From assembly GCF_016811235.1 (NCBI RefSeq), contig NZ_JAFBID010000001.1, positions 62,001-126,000 on the forward strand: 64,000 nt of DNA, read 5' to 3'. This DNA comes from Microvirga arabica. Lineage in GTDB: Bacteria > Pseudomonadota > Alphaproteobacteria > Rhizobiales > Beijerinckiaceae. Under the pieces are notes generated by a model that saw nothing but the letters and a program-made list of their open reading frames with translations, searched no databases and was not told where the DNA came from. A program made the position numbers and the translations under genes. Position 1 is the stretch's first letter. Each line of letters opens with the position of its first letter. This document shows positions 8,763 to 17,466 of the stretch, one piece after another.

Positions 8763-9775
8763 CTATCCCCTCCCGGACTGATCAAGCGGGCACGACTCTG
8801 AGCTTCGAGCGCAAGCCGGCTGACTGTGAACACATGCGCCTGGGGCATGGCCGTTTCGGACCGGTCTCGAACATCGGCGACGAAGCGCCTGAAATAAGTC
8901 AGCGGCTCGCCACTGCAATCGATATGACGCGTTCCATGACGGTCGGCGAGGAAGAGGTGGTCGGTGCCTGAACGCCCTGCGATGTCGACATACTTGCGCA
9001 GCTCAATCGTGCCGCGGGTGCCCAGAATGGTCAGGCGCCCGTCGCCCCAGGTCGGCAAGCCGTCGGGGGTAAACCAGTCGACCCGCACGTAGCCGGAGGC
9101 ACGCTCGCTCTGGAGCAGAACCTCACCGAAATCCTGGAAGTCGGCGGCCGTTTCCGTTCCGAAATGGCCGATTCCTGACGACACGATCTCGGCGTTCTCG
9201 GAGCCTGTGAAGGTAAGGAACTGATCGATCTGGTGAGAGGCGATATCGACCAGAATGCCGCCGAACTGGCTGGCATCGAAGAACCATGCCGGACGGATTG
9301 CTTTGTTGAGGCGGTGCGGACCGAGCCCGACGGTCTGGATCACCTCGCCGATCATACCGTCCTGGATCAAGCGCAGCGCCACTTCCGTTGAGGGCACGAT
9401 GAAACGCTCGGAAAAACAGATCGAGAAGATCTGTCCGGTGTCGTTGACTGTGCGACGGACCTCCTCGAGCTGCTGAAAGGACGTGATCCCTGGCTTGTCG
9501 ACCATCACGTCCTTACCCGCCCGCATCGCGGCGACTGCAATTGCGGCACGCTCGCTGGGGATAGCTGCCGAGCAGATGATGTCGATAGACGGATCCGCCA
9601 GCAACGTCTCCCGATGGGCTGGGGCAAGCTCAGGGAAACGTTCCCGAAAACCTGCAAGAACTCTCGGATCCGAGGTCGTCGGGTCGAAGCCAACACATTT
9701 CGCTCCGGCATCGATTAACCCGCCGACGAGGTGGTAGATATGTCGATGATCGAGACCTATTGCCGCGAAGCGCAT
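8759..9775 (-). CDS. Gfo/Idh/MocA family oxidoreductase (second copy)
   Basis: About 338 residues. The start MRFAAIGLDHRHIYHLVGG at 9775 gives a Rossmann fold from the first residue; an in-frame ATG at 9823 would add 16 residues without homology logic. The catalytic-lysine motif reads VMVDKPG (Asp in place of the common Glu) and the C-terminal domain has ILVDIASHQIDQFLTF. It is only distantly similar to its neighbour at 7740, so this is not a recent duplication. First gene of the tct operon; function likely oxidation of a sugar-derived substrate. Confidence 0.87.
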   Translation of the reverse strand: MRFAAIGLDHRHIYHLVGGLIDAGAKCVGFDPTTSDPRVLAGFRERFPELAPAHRETLLADPSIDIICSAAIPSERAAIAVAAMRAGKDVMVDKPGITSFQQLEEVRRTVNDTGQIFSICFSERFIVPSTEVALRLIQDGMIGEVIQTVGLGPHRLNKAIRPAWFFDASQFGGILVDIASHQIDQFLTFTGSENAEIVSSGIGHFGTETAADFQDFGEVLLQSERASGYVRVDWFTPDGLPTWGDGRLTILGTRGTIELRKYVDIAGRSGTDHLFLADRHGTRHIDCSGEPLTYFRRFVADVRDRSETAMPQAHVFTVSRLALEAQSRARLISPGGDR

Positions 9776-10110
9776 GGATACTATCCCTACCGTACGATAA
9801 TACTCGAAGTTTCTGAAGCGCAACCGAGGAATTGATTACGGAACGAACATTTTGAGCCGATCACTTCGTTCACCATGTTCTGGTTCTTCTTGGAAGCCAT
9901 CAGCTGCACTAGCAGACCCAGAAGGATCTGCCGCTCGTCATCGAAGAGGGTGGAGATACTCTCCAGTTAGCTGATGAGAGGATTGTGCTCGGAGTGAAAG
10001 ATGGCACCCGACCACGCTCTTCCTGTTGCTCACAGCAGCGAGCAAAGCGTTTCGGCCCAAGAAATACGATTAACTGACATTCATGCGCTACAGTCAAGAA
10101 CACCTTCCGG
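9776..10110. other. Intergenic region with an unrecognised coding remnant
   Basis: No intact gene. On the minus strand about 9840-9965 reads as a helix-like peptide (DDERQILLGLLVQLMASKK) with no start or complete frame, while the adjacent frame carries an unrelated 64-residue open stretch. This looks like the tail of a decayed gene, but I cannot assign a family. The right-hand side borders the end of the UPF0261 gene. Confidence 0.4.
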
Positions 10111-11328
10111 CTAGGTTCTCATTAGCTGATTGACGTGATGGACGAGAATCTCGACAAAGGCAGCGTCATTGATGTGATGTGGAACACGTATGATCTGATG
10201 TGTGTCTGACACCTGAAAAGCCTTCTCGAGACTCGTAAACAGCGCTTCATCTGCCGCAGGATCGAAGAAGGGTTCCCCTGGCGCATCAAGCATGGACAAT
10301 CCACCCTCCGGGAGCAATAAACGCACGGGAGCCTGGGATTGGTTCAGCTTCTCCGCTAGCCACTGGCCGACGACTACCATTTCATCCGCGGACGTCCGCA
10401 TCAGGGTGACGTGGGCATTGTGCGAGTGGAGGAGACGTCCGCGATAGCGCTCCGGGATGGTATCCACTGCCCAGAAGTTCACCATGTCTAATGCGCCGCA
10501 GGAGCCAACCCACGGCACGCCTGCACGAGCGGCGGCCTCAAAGCGATTTGGGCCGGCGCTGCAGACTCCTCCGAACAGATAGTCGGCAGCCTCGGTTGTC
10601 GTCACGTCCACAACCCCTCGGAACAATCCGGAGGCCGCGAGCGCCTCCAGGGCCCTCCCTCCTGGACCGTTCGCGTGGAACACCTGGCAGTCGAACGTGC
10701 TCGACAAGGCAGCAGTCAGTTGCTGAACACAGGGCGTGGTCACGCCGAACATGCTGATGCCAAGCGACGGCTTGTCATCATCGGGCTGAGGAGCGTTTCG
10801 CACCATCATTCCGGCAAGCGCATGAGCGGCATTTCCCAGGACGACGCGCGATACGCGGTTCAATCCTGCGATGTCCGTTACCGGGAACATCATCATGATA
10901 TCGCTAACGCCGATGAAAGGTGAGATATCGCCCGATGTCAACGTCGAGACCATGATCTTCGGCGTGCCGATCGGAAGACCTTGCATCGCCGGCGTGATGA
11001 TGGCGGTCCCGCCGGACCCGCCGAGACCAATGATGCCGCCGACATTTGGGCAGCCTTGCAAGTAGACCTGAAATGCGTCTCTCATAGCATTGACTGCGGC
11101 GCCACGTTCTCCCGCCTTGAAGACGGCATCAACTCCGTCCGGATGGTAGGAGGCCACCATCTCGGCCGATACGTCCGCATCTGCCGAGATGAACTTGGTT
11201 CCGACATCCACCAGAACCGTCGGGACCCCCGCATCCTGCAGCAAGGCGCCTGCGTAACGCAGTTCTTCAGCCTTCGTGTCGAACGTGCCGACGACATAGG
11301 CGCTTCCTTTGATCGGAGACGCGCTCAT
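10111..11328 (-). CDS. Tm-1-like ATP-binding domain protein (UPF0261)
   Basis: 405 residues matching the UPF0261/Tm-1-like family: AYVVGTFDTKAEELRYAGALL at the N-terminus, IIGLGGSGGTAIITPAMQGLPIGTPKIM with the nucleotide-binding glycine cluster, and C-terminal VRLLLPEGGLSMLDAPGEPFFD. Plant Tm-1 binds ATP and a viral replicase; the bacterial role is unknown. It overlaps the SRPBCC gene by four bases and is coupled to a PEP-hydrolase-like TIM barrel, the usual genomic partner (in some organisms the two are fused). Confidence 0.88.
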   Translation of the reverse strand: MSASPIKGSAYVVGTFDTKAEELRYAGALLQDAGVPTVLVDVGTKFISADADVSAEMVASYHPDGVDAVFKAGERGAAVNAMRDAFQVYLQGCPNVGGIIGLGGSGGTAIITPAMQGLPIGTPKIMVSTLTSGDISPFIGVSDIMMMFPVTDIAGLNRVSRVVLGNAAHALAGMMVRNAPQPDDDKPSLGISMFGVTTPCVQQLTAALSSTFDCQVFHANGPGGRALEALAASGLFRGVVDVTTTEAADYLFGGVCSAGPNRFEAAARAGVPWVGSCGALDMVNFWAVDTIPERYRGRLLHSHNAHVTLMRTSADEMVVVGQWLAEKLNQSQAPVRLLLPEGGLSMLDAPGEPFFDPAADEALFTSLEKAFQVSDTHQIIRVPHHINDAAFVEILVHHVNQLMRT

Positions 11329-11780
11329 GAGGCACTGCGCCGCCTCGCTTTAGCGACTTCCGCTGCCCCCTCGAAGGCGAAGCGGAACGTATCCGTCACC
11401 CGCGCCACGAGGTCTGCCTCCTGATCGGCAGGGGTGTTGAACTCGGCCCACCACTCTCCGAAAGTCTGCTGGCTTTCCGTCACAGGGCGAAGGCGCATCT
11501 CGGACACATAGTTCAACAGGGGAACCGATGCTTCAATGATCGTATAGCAGCAAAGATAGTCACGATCCGACAGGCTCAACAACTGCTCGCGGATATAATC
11601 GTCTCCCTCCTTGGTCTTGAAGTTGCGGACACAACCGATCCTGTCAGCCGGCCAGTCATTCTCAATATAGCTATCCTTGAAGAACCGATGGTACACCGGC
11701 AAGGCGTTGAAATCGCGCAGAACACTCCACGCTTCCTCGACAGTGACGTTCATCACTGCGCTTACATAGACGCGGAGCAT
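11325..11780 (-). CDS. SRPBCC family (polyketide cyclase/dehydrase-like) protein
   Basis: 151 residues with the START/Bet v1-like helix-grip pattern: [28 protein letters not shown] at the N-terminus, then [20 protein letters not shown] and [20 protein letters not shown], ending in a long amphipathic helix. Such proteins bind hydrophobic ligands or act as small cyclases. It is sandwiched between the Tm-1-like and PEP-hydrolase-like genes with overlaps on both sides, so the three are almost certainly made together. No specific substrate can be named. Confidence 0.82.
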   Translation of the reverse strand: MLRVYVSAVMNVTVEEAWSVLRDFNALPVYHRFFKDSYIENDWPADRIGCVRNFKTKEGDDYIREQLLSLSDRDYLCCYTIIEASVPLLNYVSEMRLRPVTESQQTFGEWWAEFNTPADQEADLVARVTDTFRFAFEGAAEVAKARRRSAS

Positions 11781-12634
11781 GAAGCTTTCTCCTTCTGGCC
11801 GGGTTCAATGGAAAGGTTCTTGAACGTGCGAATGTGTTCCGTGAGGGCGATTTCGGTTGGCAGTCGTTCCATGCTGCTGGCGCCATAGAAGCCATTGCAG
11901 TGTTCACTGTTCTCAAGGACATAGACGACATCCTGAGGGCTCGCGATCGGACCGCCATGTGCGATCACGATGACATCCTTGCGAATTTTCCGAGCGGCCT
12001 CGGCCCATTCGTCGATCAGCGCAACGGATTGCTCGAGGGTCTTCGATGTGGTCGCTCCGATCGTTCCTCCGACTGTGACGCCCATATGCGGCACGATCAA
12101 ATCAGCACCGGCCTTGGTCATCTCGACGGCCTCATCAGCGCTGAAGACATAAGGCGTCGTAAGAAGATCAAGCTCATGAGCCTGGCGAATCATGTCGATC
12201 TCCGACGCGAACTGGATTCCGGTCTCCTCCAAACTGACCCGAAAGGTGCCGTCGATGATGCCAACGGTGGGGAAGTTCTGAACACCTGAGAAGCCCAATT
12301 CCTTGAGTTCTTTCAGGAGCACGGGCATGATCGCAAAAGGGTCCGTTCCGTTCACGCCTGCTATGACCGGTGTGTGCCGAACGACGGGGAGGATCTCGCC
12401 AGCCATCTCCTTGACGATCTGGTTTGCATTGCCATAGGCGAGCAGTCCGGCTGAGGACGCACGACCGGCCATCCGATATCGCCCGGAATTATAGACGATG
12501 ATAAGGTCGATCCCTCCAGCCTCTTCACATTTTGCGGAAATTCCGGTTCCGGCTCCGCCACCGATGATGGGCTCACCTTGCCGGACCATCTCCTGGAAAC
12601 GTTCGACTAGGGTTCTGCGCTCAAACCGGGCCAT
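11762..12634 (-). CDS. Phosphoenolpyruvate hydrolase-like TIM barrel protein
   Basis: 290 residues. Motifs include [61 protein letters not shown] and [17 protein letters not shown], typical of the PEP-mutase/isocitrate-lyase-like family annotated as phosphoenolpyruvate hydrolase, whose members accompany UPF0261 proteins. Biochemical function is not established. Its 3' end overlaps the SRPBCC gene by 19 bases. Downstream of a substrate-binding protein gene on the same strand. Confidence 0.85.
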   Translation of the reverse strand: MARFERRTLVERFQEMVRQGEPIIGGGAGTGISAKCEEAGGIDLIIVYNSGRYRMAGRASSAGLLAYGNANQIVKEMAGEILPVVRHTPVIAGVNGTDPFAIMPVLLKELKELGFSGVQNFPTVGIIDGTFRVSLEETGIQFASEIDMIRQAHELDLLTTPYVFSADEAVEMTKAGADLIVPHMGVTVGGTIGATTSKTLEQSVALIDEWAEAARKIRKDVIVIAHGGPIASPQDVVYVLENSEHCNGFYGASSMERLPTEIALTEHIRTFKNLSIEPGQKEKASCSASM

Positions 12635-12701
12635 ATTCTATCCTAAGAATGAGTGTCTGGACTCTGCCCTCACTTGCCTCGAGGTGAGAGTCGGTTCGAG
12701 A

Positions 12702-12732
12702 TGCCGCGCTCCAGTGGATCCGGAGCGCGGCA
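12702..12732. terminator. Strong hairpin after substrate-binding protein gene
   Basis: Perfect 11-bp stem (TGCCGCGCTCC / GGAGCGCGGCA) with a 9-base loop, beginning ten bases beyond the stop of the binding-protein gene at 12742. There is no long T run, so partial termination or 3' mRNA stabilisation is likely, giving more binding protein than downstream enzymes. Confidence 0.5.
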
Positions 12733-12741
12733 CCTGTCTCG

Positions 12742-13965
12742 TCAGGATTTGTTCACAAGGTAGCACTTGCTCTGGTCGAGAGGCTGGAAAGCCCGTTCGG
12801 CCGGAATTGTATTGACCAGCTTGAGATAATCCCAGGGATACTTCGACTCCGAAGGGGTCTTTACCCTCCAGAGATACATGTCGTGAACCATGCGTCCATC
12901 AACCCGGATCTTTCCATTCTTGGCGAAGAAGTCGTTGATCGGCATTTCCCGCATCTTGGCCGAAACGGCGTCCGGCTCGTCCGTGCCGGCGGCTTGCACG
13001 GCCTTCAGGTAGTGCATGGTCGAGGAGTAGTCCGCGGCCTGGCTCATGTTGGGCATGTTGCCGACACGGTCGAAATAGCGCTTCGCGAAAGATCTGGTTT
13101 CCTCGTTCATGTCCCAGTACCAGGCGTTCGTGAGCAGAAGCCCCTGGGCCGTATCGAGGCCGAGCGCGTGAACGTCGTTGATCCATAACAGGAGGGCGGC
13201 AAGGCTCTGATCCTTCGTGATCCCGAATTCCGCCGCTGCCTTGATCGCGTTGATTGCATCCCCGCCGGTCGACGCGATGCCGACAATCTTCGCTTTGGAG
13301 GCCTGTGCCTGCAGGACGAAGGAAGAGAAGTCCGTGGTGTTCAGCGGGTGTCTCGCAGCTCCGATCACGCGCCCTCCGGAAGCCCGGACAACCTCTGAAA
13401 CCTGCTGCTCAAGCCCGATGCCGAATGCGAAATCAACGGTGAGAAAGAACCAGCTGTCGCCGCCTTGCTCGACGACGGCCTTGCCGGTGCCGTGAGCAAG
13501 CGAATAGGCGTCATATGCATAATGCACTGCATAGGGCGAGCACACTTGGTTCGTGATGCCCATATTCGACGAGCCGTTCACGATGATATGCCGCTTCTGA
13601 TCCTTTGCGAGCGTAGCAACCGACAATGCAACGGCAGAATTGGAAAGATCGGCGATCAAGTCGACGCCGCCCGTATCAAACCATTGGCGGGCAGTCGCCG
13701 AGCCAATATCCGGTTTGTTCTGATGATCGGCAAAGATGACATCGATGGGTTTGCCGAGAATGGTGCCGCCAAAGTCTTCCGCCGCCATTTTGACAGCTTC
13801 AACGGCACCTTTTCCGGCCAAATCGGAATACACTCCGCTCATATCGGTTAGAACGCCGATCCTAACTACATTGTCGGAAATGGCGTTTTGTTGCGCTGTT
13901 GCGGCCGTTACTGCCAGCGGCACAAGCAGTGAAGCCGAGAGGAAGCTCTTGAGAGTCGCGATCAT
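12742..13965 (-). CDS. Branched-chain-amino-acid-type ABC transporter substrate-binding protein
   Basis: About 407 residues in the Peripla_BP_6/LivK-like fold: signal peptide FLSASLLVPLAVTAATAQQ, then NVVRIGVLTDMSGVYSDLAGKG, FADHQNKPDIGSATARQWFD and DSWFFLTVDFAFGIGLEQQV. Start chosen at 13965 because GGAGG lies seven bases upstream and the signal peptide begins there; a longer frame to 14064 runs into the AraC gene. No permease or ATPase lies next to it, so the rest of the transporter must be elsewhere. Divergent from the AraC-type regulator. Confidence 0.88.
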   Translation of the reverse strand: MIATLKSFLSASLLVPLAVTAATAQQNAISDNVVRIGVLTDMSGVYSDLAGKGAVEAVKMAAEDFGGTILGKPIDVIFADHQNKPDIGSATARQWFDTGGVDLIADLSNSAVALSVATLAKDQKRHIIVNGSSNMGITNQVCSPYAVHYAYDAYSLAHGTGKAVVEQGGDSWFFLTVDFAFGIGLEQQVSEVVRASGGRVIGAARHPLNTTDFSSFVLQAQASKAKIVGIASTGGDAINAIKAAAEFGITKDQSLAALLLWINDVHALGLDTAQGLLLTNAWYWDMNEETRSFAKRYFDRVGNMPNMSQAADYSSTMHYLKAVQAAGTDEPDAVSAKMREMPINDFFAKNGKIRVDGRMVHDMYLWRVKTPSESKYPWDYLKLVNTIPAERAFQPLDQSKCYLVNKS

Positions 13966-14030
13966 TGTTTCCTCCATGTTGATTTTTGTTATCTTGGGTG
14001 GAAGTCTGACAGTCGAGAAACCTTGAAGCC

Positions 14031-14882
14031 ATGGTCGTAGCGCACGAGAAGCTACTCGAAACACACATCGTCGGCGCCAAGACGCAACAGTGGATCGTAC
14101 GCGATGACATCTGTCCGCTTCTCCGCCAGCGGCACATCGCGCATGTGGGGGTCGGTGACGCGGCCCCGCCCTACCGCATCGTTAGAACCAAGCTGAGCGG
14201 CGCCTACCTGCACGGATCGCTGGGCGGGGAAGGGCGCATGCTGCTCGACGGACGCTGGCGGCCGCATCGAACGGGAATGACCACTTTCGCGCCCGCCCAC
14301 GTGCTGCATGCCTTTCACGCGATACCGTCGCGGCGGTGGCAGTATTGCTGGGTGCGCTTCACACCCTCATCGCCCTTTTCGTTGATCGGCGCGGTGGCTC
14401 CGCTCATGGCCCGCTTCAATCCGGAGCCGCTCCGGCACGCGATCATGGGTCTTGTTCACGAGGTGGAAGGCGCTCGCGATATGGGCACCTGCGGCCTCTG
14501 GATCGACCTCATCGAGCGTTATGTGGATCTGTTCATGGAGCCGTGGCGCCGGGAAAAGCGCCTACTATCCCTATGGAACGTCGTACAACAGGATCTCTCG
14601 CGTGATTGGACTCTCGGTGAACTCGCCAGCCTAGCCAGCATGAGCGGCGAGCACCTGCGCCGTCTGTGCCATCGGAGCCTCGGACGGAGTCCAATCCAGC
14701 AATTAGCTGTCTTGAGGATCCAGCATGCGGCACATCTCTTGGCGACGACGGATGCAAAAATCGAGTTGGTCGCAAACCAGGTCGGCTATGAAAACCCGTT
14801 TGCTTTCTCGAACAAGTTTCAGCAGATCACAGGCATCAGACCGTCTCAATTCCGCAAACACAAACATCGGAATTTATTATAA
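14031..14882 (+). CDS. AraC family transcriptional regulator
   Basis: 283 residues. The N-terminal half is an AraC-like ligand-binding cupin region (GMTTFAPAHVLHAFHAIPSRRW). The C-terminal half has the double helix-turn-helix: DWTLGELASLASMSGEHLRRLCHRSLG and IELVANQVGYENPFAFSNKFQQITGIRPSQFR, the latter close to the AraC consensus. It is transcribed away from the binding-protein/Tm-1-like cassette, with only about 65 bp between starts, and so most likely controls it in response to the imported compound. Confidence 0.9.
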   Translation: MVVAHEKLLETHIVGAKTQQWIVRDDICPLLRQRHIAHVGVGDAAPPYRIVRTKLSGAYLHGSLGGEGRMLLDGRWRPHRTGMTTFAPAHVLHAFHAIPSRRWQYCWVRFTPSSPFSLIGAVAPLMARFNPEPLRHAIMGLVHEVEGARDMGTCGLWIDLIERYVDLFMEPWRREKRLLSLWNVVQQDLSRDWTLGELASLASMSGEHLRRLCHRSLGRSPIQQLAVLRIQHAAHLLATTDAKIELVANQVGYENPFAFSNKFQQITGIRPSQFRKHKHRNLL

Positions 14883-15320
14883 GTTCAATATTATCCAATC
14901 TATTTTTCAGTTTTCCGTACGCTCTCACGAGATTTTGCCGAATGCTTGAAAAGCAATTCGGCTGTAGACCATCTCTTCGGCGGCATAATGCGTGAGTTTA
15001 AGGCGACGCTACCGGTGGAACAACCGAAAGGGATAATGTCCCGAAGCTTGGTCACGTCATTGCAGCAGCTGGTTTCCTCGCAAGATTCTGCTTCTTCAAC
15101 GTCGCAGAGCCGCACCTACGGTATATGCGCTCATTGTACTCGGAAAGCTGGTATTGGCGTTCTGGCAAGCCCGTCGGCGGGCTTGCCAGCCCAGACCTAT
15201 ACTGAATCTGGCGGGGGCTAGTACCTGCTCGAGGTGGCAGTCAGCCACGCATCGCTCGACACCAAGACGGGCGACGATGTCATCACCTACTCCTCTGCCG
15301 ATACAGCAATACCTGAAAGC
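14883..15320. other. Region without recognisable gene
   Basis: Short open frames on both strands lack ribosome sites and recognisable motifs. The one structured element is the perfect hairpin at 15162-15189. AT-richer than its neighbours just after the AraC gene. Confidence 0.5.
15162..15189. terminator. Perfect 12-bp hairpin with TCGG loop
   Basis: CTGGCAAGCCCG followed by TCGG and its exact complement CGGGCTTGCCAG. No T tract on either strand. It may be a bidirectional transcription barrier between the AraC gene and the convergent endonuclease-family pseudogene, or a dispersed palindromic repeat. Confidence 0.45.
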
Positions 15321-16389
15321 TTACATAAAAGGCAAATATCTTAAGGGTGTCAGGCCATAACCGGCAACGGACAGAAGTTTGCCCTCAGCGTCGGTTGCTT
15401 GCGGGCTGGAGCTCGCGGGCAACTTTAATCGATGTTTGGGCCTCCCGAACATCCCCATCTTCCAGTGCGGGGCAGATTGCCGGCTCGCTGCCGCAGGCAG
15501 ATGGCATAGGGTCACGAGAATGGCGTAGAGGTCCGAGCCGAAGGCTGGCAGCCGCTTGAACTCCAGAAGGGCGAACTTGTCCTGGTAAAGGACCTGATCG
15601 AGCGGCCAGGACAGGAAGATGCTATGAGCATGATAGGTGGAGTAAAGACCTCGTCCTACCCGCGGGTCCAGCAGTTTGCCGAGACGCATCACCCGGCGTG
15701 TCACGCGCTCCCAAGGCACTGCATTGAAGTCGCCGGCCAGAATGCCGGGAGCCTGCGCGTCGCGAGCCTGGAGGGCCGCCGTTATAAGGTGTGCATCGCG
15801 CATGGCCGTCAGTTGGGGCCAGGACTGGGGCGGCTGCGGATGCAGGCCGAAGAGGCTGACGGCACTCCCATCGGGCAGGCGCACGCCCGTGACAATCGAG
15901 GGCGTGAAGTTGTCGAACAGGAACTTCATCTCGGGATCGAACAGTTCGTATCTCGAAAGGAGGTGCACGCCGAAAAGGCGTGTCCTTGCGGGATGTGCTG
16001 CACCCGATTGGGAAACTGATCGCCGAGCTGCGCCAGCCTCTCGTCCCACCATTGGTCCGTTTCCAGCACCAGAAGCAGGTCGGGATCGGCGCTCCTGACA
16101 CGGCTAAAGAGTTCCTGCGCTTGCTCATTGGTTTTTGAACGTTCGCCACGAGGACGCGCATGCGTGAGCCGGTGGGGCATTCGGCACTCTCTATGGCATC
16201 TTCCTGCCAAGATGGGATGTACGGATAAACTTTGTAGAAGTTGTAGCCGATGGCTAGGTGGGACAAGCCGATTGTCATCCCGCCGAGGAGACCGCTCAGC
16301 CGCCCCAGCACAGAGTAAGGGAAAAGCAGTACGATAAGGACGATCAGAAGCTGAATGCGCACAAATTCAAGATAGCGGATCCACCACAT
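15321..16389 (-). pseudogene. Endonuclease/exonuclease/phosphatase family protein, frameshifted
   Basis: Three reading frames must be joined to give one EEP-family protein. From 16389 there is a membrane N-terminus (RIQLLIVLIVLLFPYSVLG, then LSGLLGGMTIGLSHLAIGYNF) and RMRVLVANVQK. From about 16130 a second frame reads TNEQAQELFSRVRSADPDLL and ETDQWWDERLAQLGDQFPNR. From about 15990 a third reads TRLFGVHLLSRYELFDPEMK, HPQPPQSWPQL and ILAGDFNAVPWERVTRRVM. The first break lies at a run of five A's, where one further A restores the frame. Either a true pseudogene or two sequencing errors; neighbouring genes are intact, so I favour decay. Confidence 0.75.
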
Positions 16390-17015
16390 GTCCGGTCTCT
16401 ATGAGGGGCAGCAGAGACAGGAGCGCGCACAAATGATTCAAAGGTCAGATGCCGGTAACCCTTCGATATTGTTGGTGAGCGCGCTGGGACTCGAACCCAG
16501 GACCCTCTGATTAAAAGTCAGGTGACCTGTTCCCCTCATAATAATTCTCTGTTCGGTCAGAACCTTTCCCTTTAATTTTTTGAGTTATCCACGGTCTAAG
16601 CATCTGATATAACAGAATGATCCGCTCATTCAGTTTATCTCAGACACCCAAATCCTATGGATTTCCCAGTATTTTTACCTGAAACAGGAAATGTAGCTCG
16701 GAGACAGGCTCGCACGTGACTGCCTCCACCACCATTATTCATGACAAATCATTGATCTGCCTAATATTTTTGAGTTCTTAGCAGCACCCCGGAGGCATCT
16801 GAACTGACGCTACGCTCCCGGCATCTGACCGGAACGTATGGCTCGATCAGTTCCGACAATCACGACTTAGCCGAGCAGAAAGAATTCAAGCCGAGCGTTG
16901 GCTTCTGGATAAGGCGACGCTCCGGAAACACTCATACACAGTTTGTGAAGGAATAGGCCAACGGCTGCCAGCGTTTGCCAACCATGAATTTGGACCCAAA
17001 GCGCAGGATAGGCCT
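16390..17015. other. AT-richer gene-free stretch around tRNA remnant
   Basis: Apart from the tRNA-Lys fragment I see no gene, no integrase and no IS end. Base composition between about 16540 and 16790 is visibly lower in GC than the rest of the window, as expected of imported or decayed DNA. Confidence 0.5.
16473..16522 (-). pseudogene. 3' fragment of tRNA-Lys (TTT anticodon)
   Basis: On the minus strand this carries TGACTTTTAATCAGA (anticodon arm with TTT), the variable region, a perfect T arm CTGGG-TTCGAGT-CCCAG, an acceptor strand CGCGCTC and discriminator plus CCA. Upstream of the anticodon stem the sequence is not tRNA-like: no D arm and no 5' acceptor strand. This is the half of a tRNA gene that integrases copy into an attachment site, so it is best read as an att remnant. 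Confidence 0.8.
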
Positions 17016-17162
17016 ATGACCCCCACTCAAGATTCACAGAACGCCCATTCGGAACGGGCAGATGGCTCCCACGCTGGCCCTTCGCTTGGGCGGGCCTCGG
17101 TCCTCTTCGTAACCTCCGTCAGCTCCTTCATCGGTGCGAGCCTCTTGCTCGCCAGCATCTGA
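17016..17162 (+). CDS. Possible small membrane protein (48 aa)
   Basis: ATG at 17016 opens a frame with a polar N-terminus (MTPTQDSQNAHSERADGSHA) and a C-terminal hydrophobic segment ending FVTSVSSFIGASLLLASI. An AGGA lies about twelve bases upstream. The topology resembles small single-pass membrane proteins, but no homology can be claimed and the opposite strand is also open here. Confidence 0.3.
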   Translation: MTPTQDSQNAHSERADGSHAGPSLGRASVLFVTSVSSFIGASLLLASI

Positions 17163-17210
17163 CGAGACAGCGCGAGAACATTCCTACCTTCGGGAGCAGG
17201 AGGGCTCATC

Positions 17211-17441
17211 ATGGGCAAAGTCAAAACCGACCATACAGTGGAGCTCGTAGCCCGGGCGATTTACGAGGCTGAGCAACACGCGCGCTCATGGGACAACGGA
17301 TCTGCCAGGAGCAGAGAGCGCTCCCGTGAGTATGCTCGCAATGCGATCAGGCTGCTGAACGACGACGTCGGTGTTCTTCTCTTAGCGTTGAATGAGGCTG
17401 CAGCAGAACATTCTCCAAGAGGTTCGAGCGCGGCGACCTAA
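17211..17441 (+). CDS. Hypothetical protein (76 aa)
   Basis: Small charged, helical protein (KTDHTVELVARAIYEAEQHA, then REYARNAIRLLNDDVGVLLL). A good AGGAGGG ribosome site sits nine bases before the ATG, which supports real translation. I do not recognise the family. It lies in the gene-poor region next to the tRNA remnant and is convergent with the glycine-rich protein gene. Confidence 0.6.
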   Translation: MGKVKTDHTVELVARAIYEAEQHARSWDNGSARSRERSREYARNAIRLLNDDVGVLLLALNEAAAEHSPRGSSAAT

Positions 17442-17466
17442 CGACTCCTACGCCGAGGTGTGAGCT

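Noticed and set aside
16473..16550. Complete tRNA-Lys gene
   Set aside because: The 5' half cannot be folded: no D arm and no acceptor partner for CGCGCTC; only the 3' half is present.
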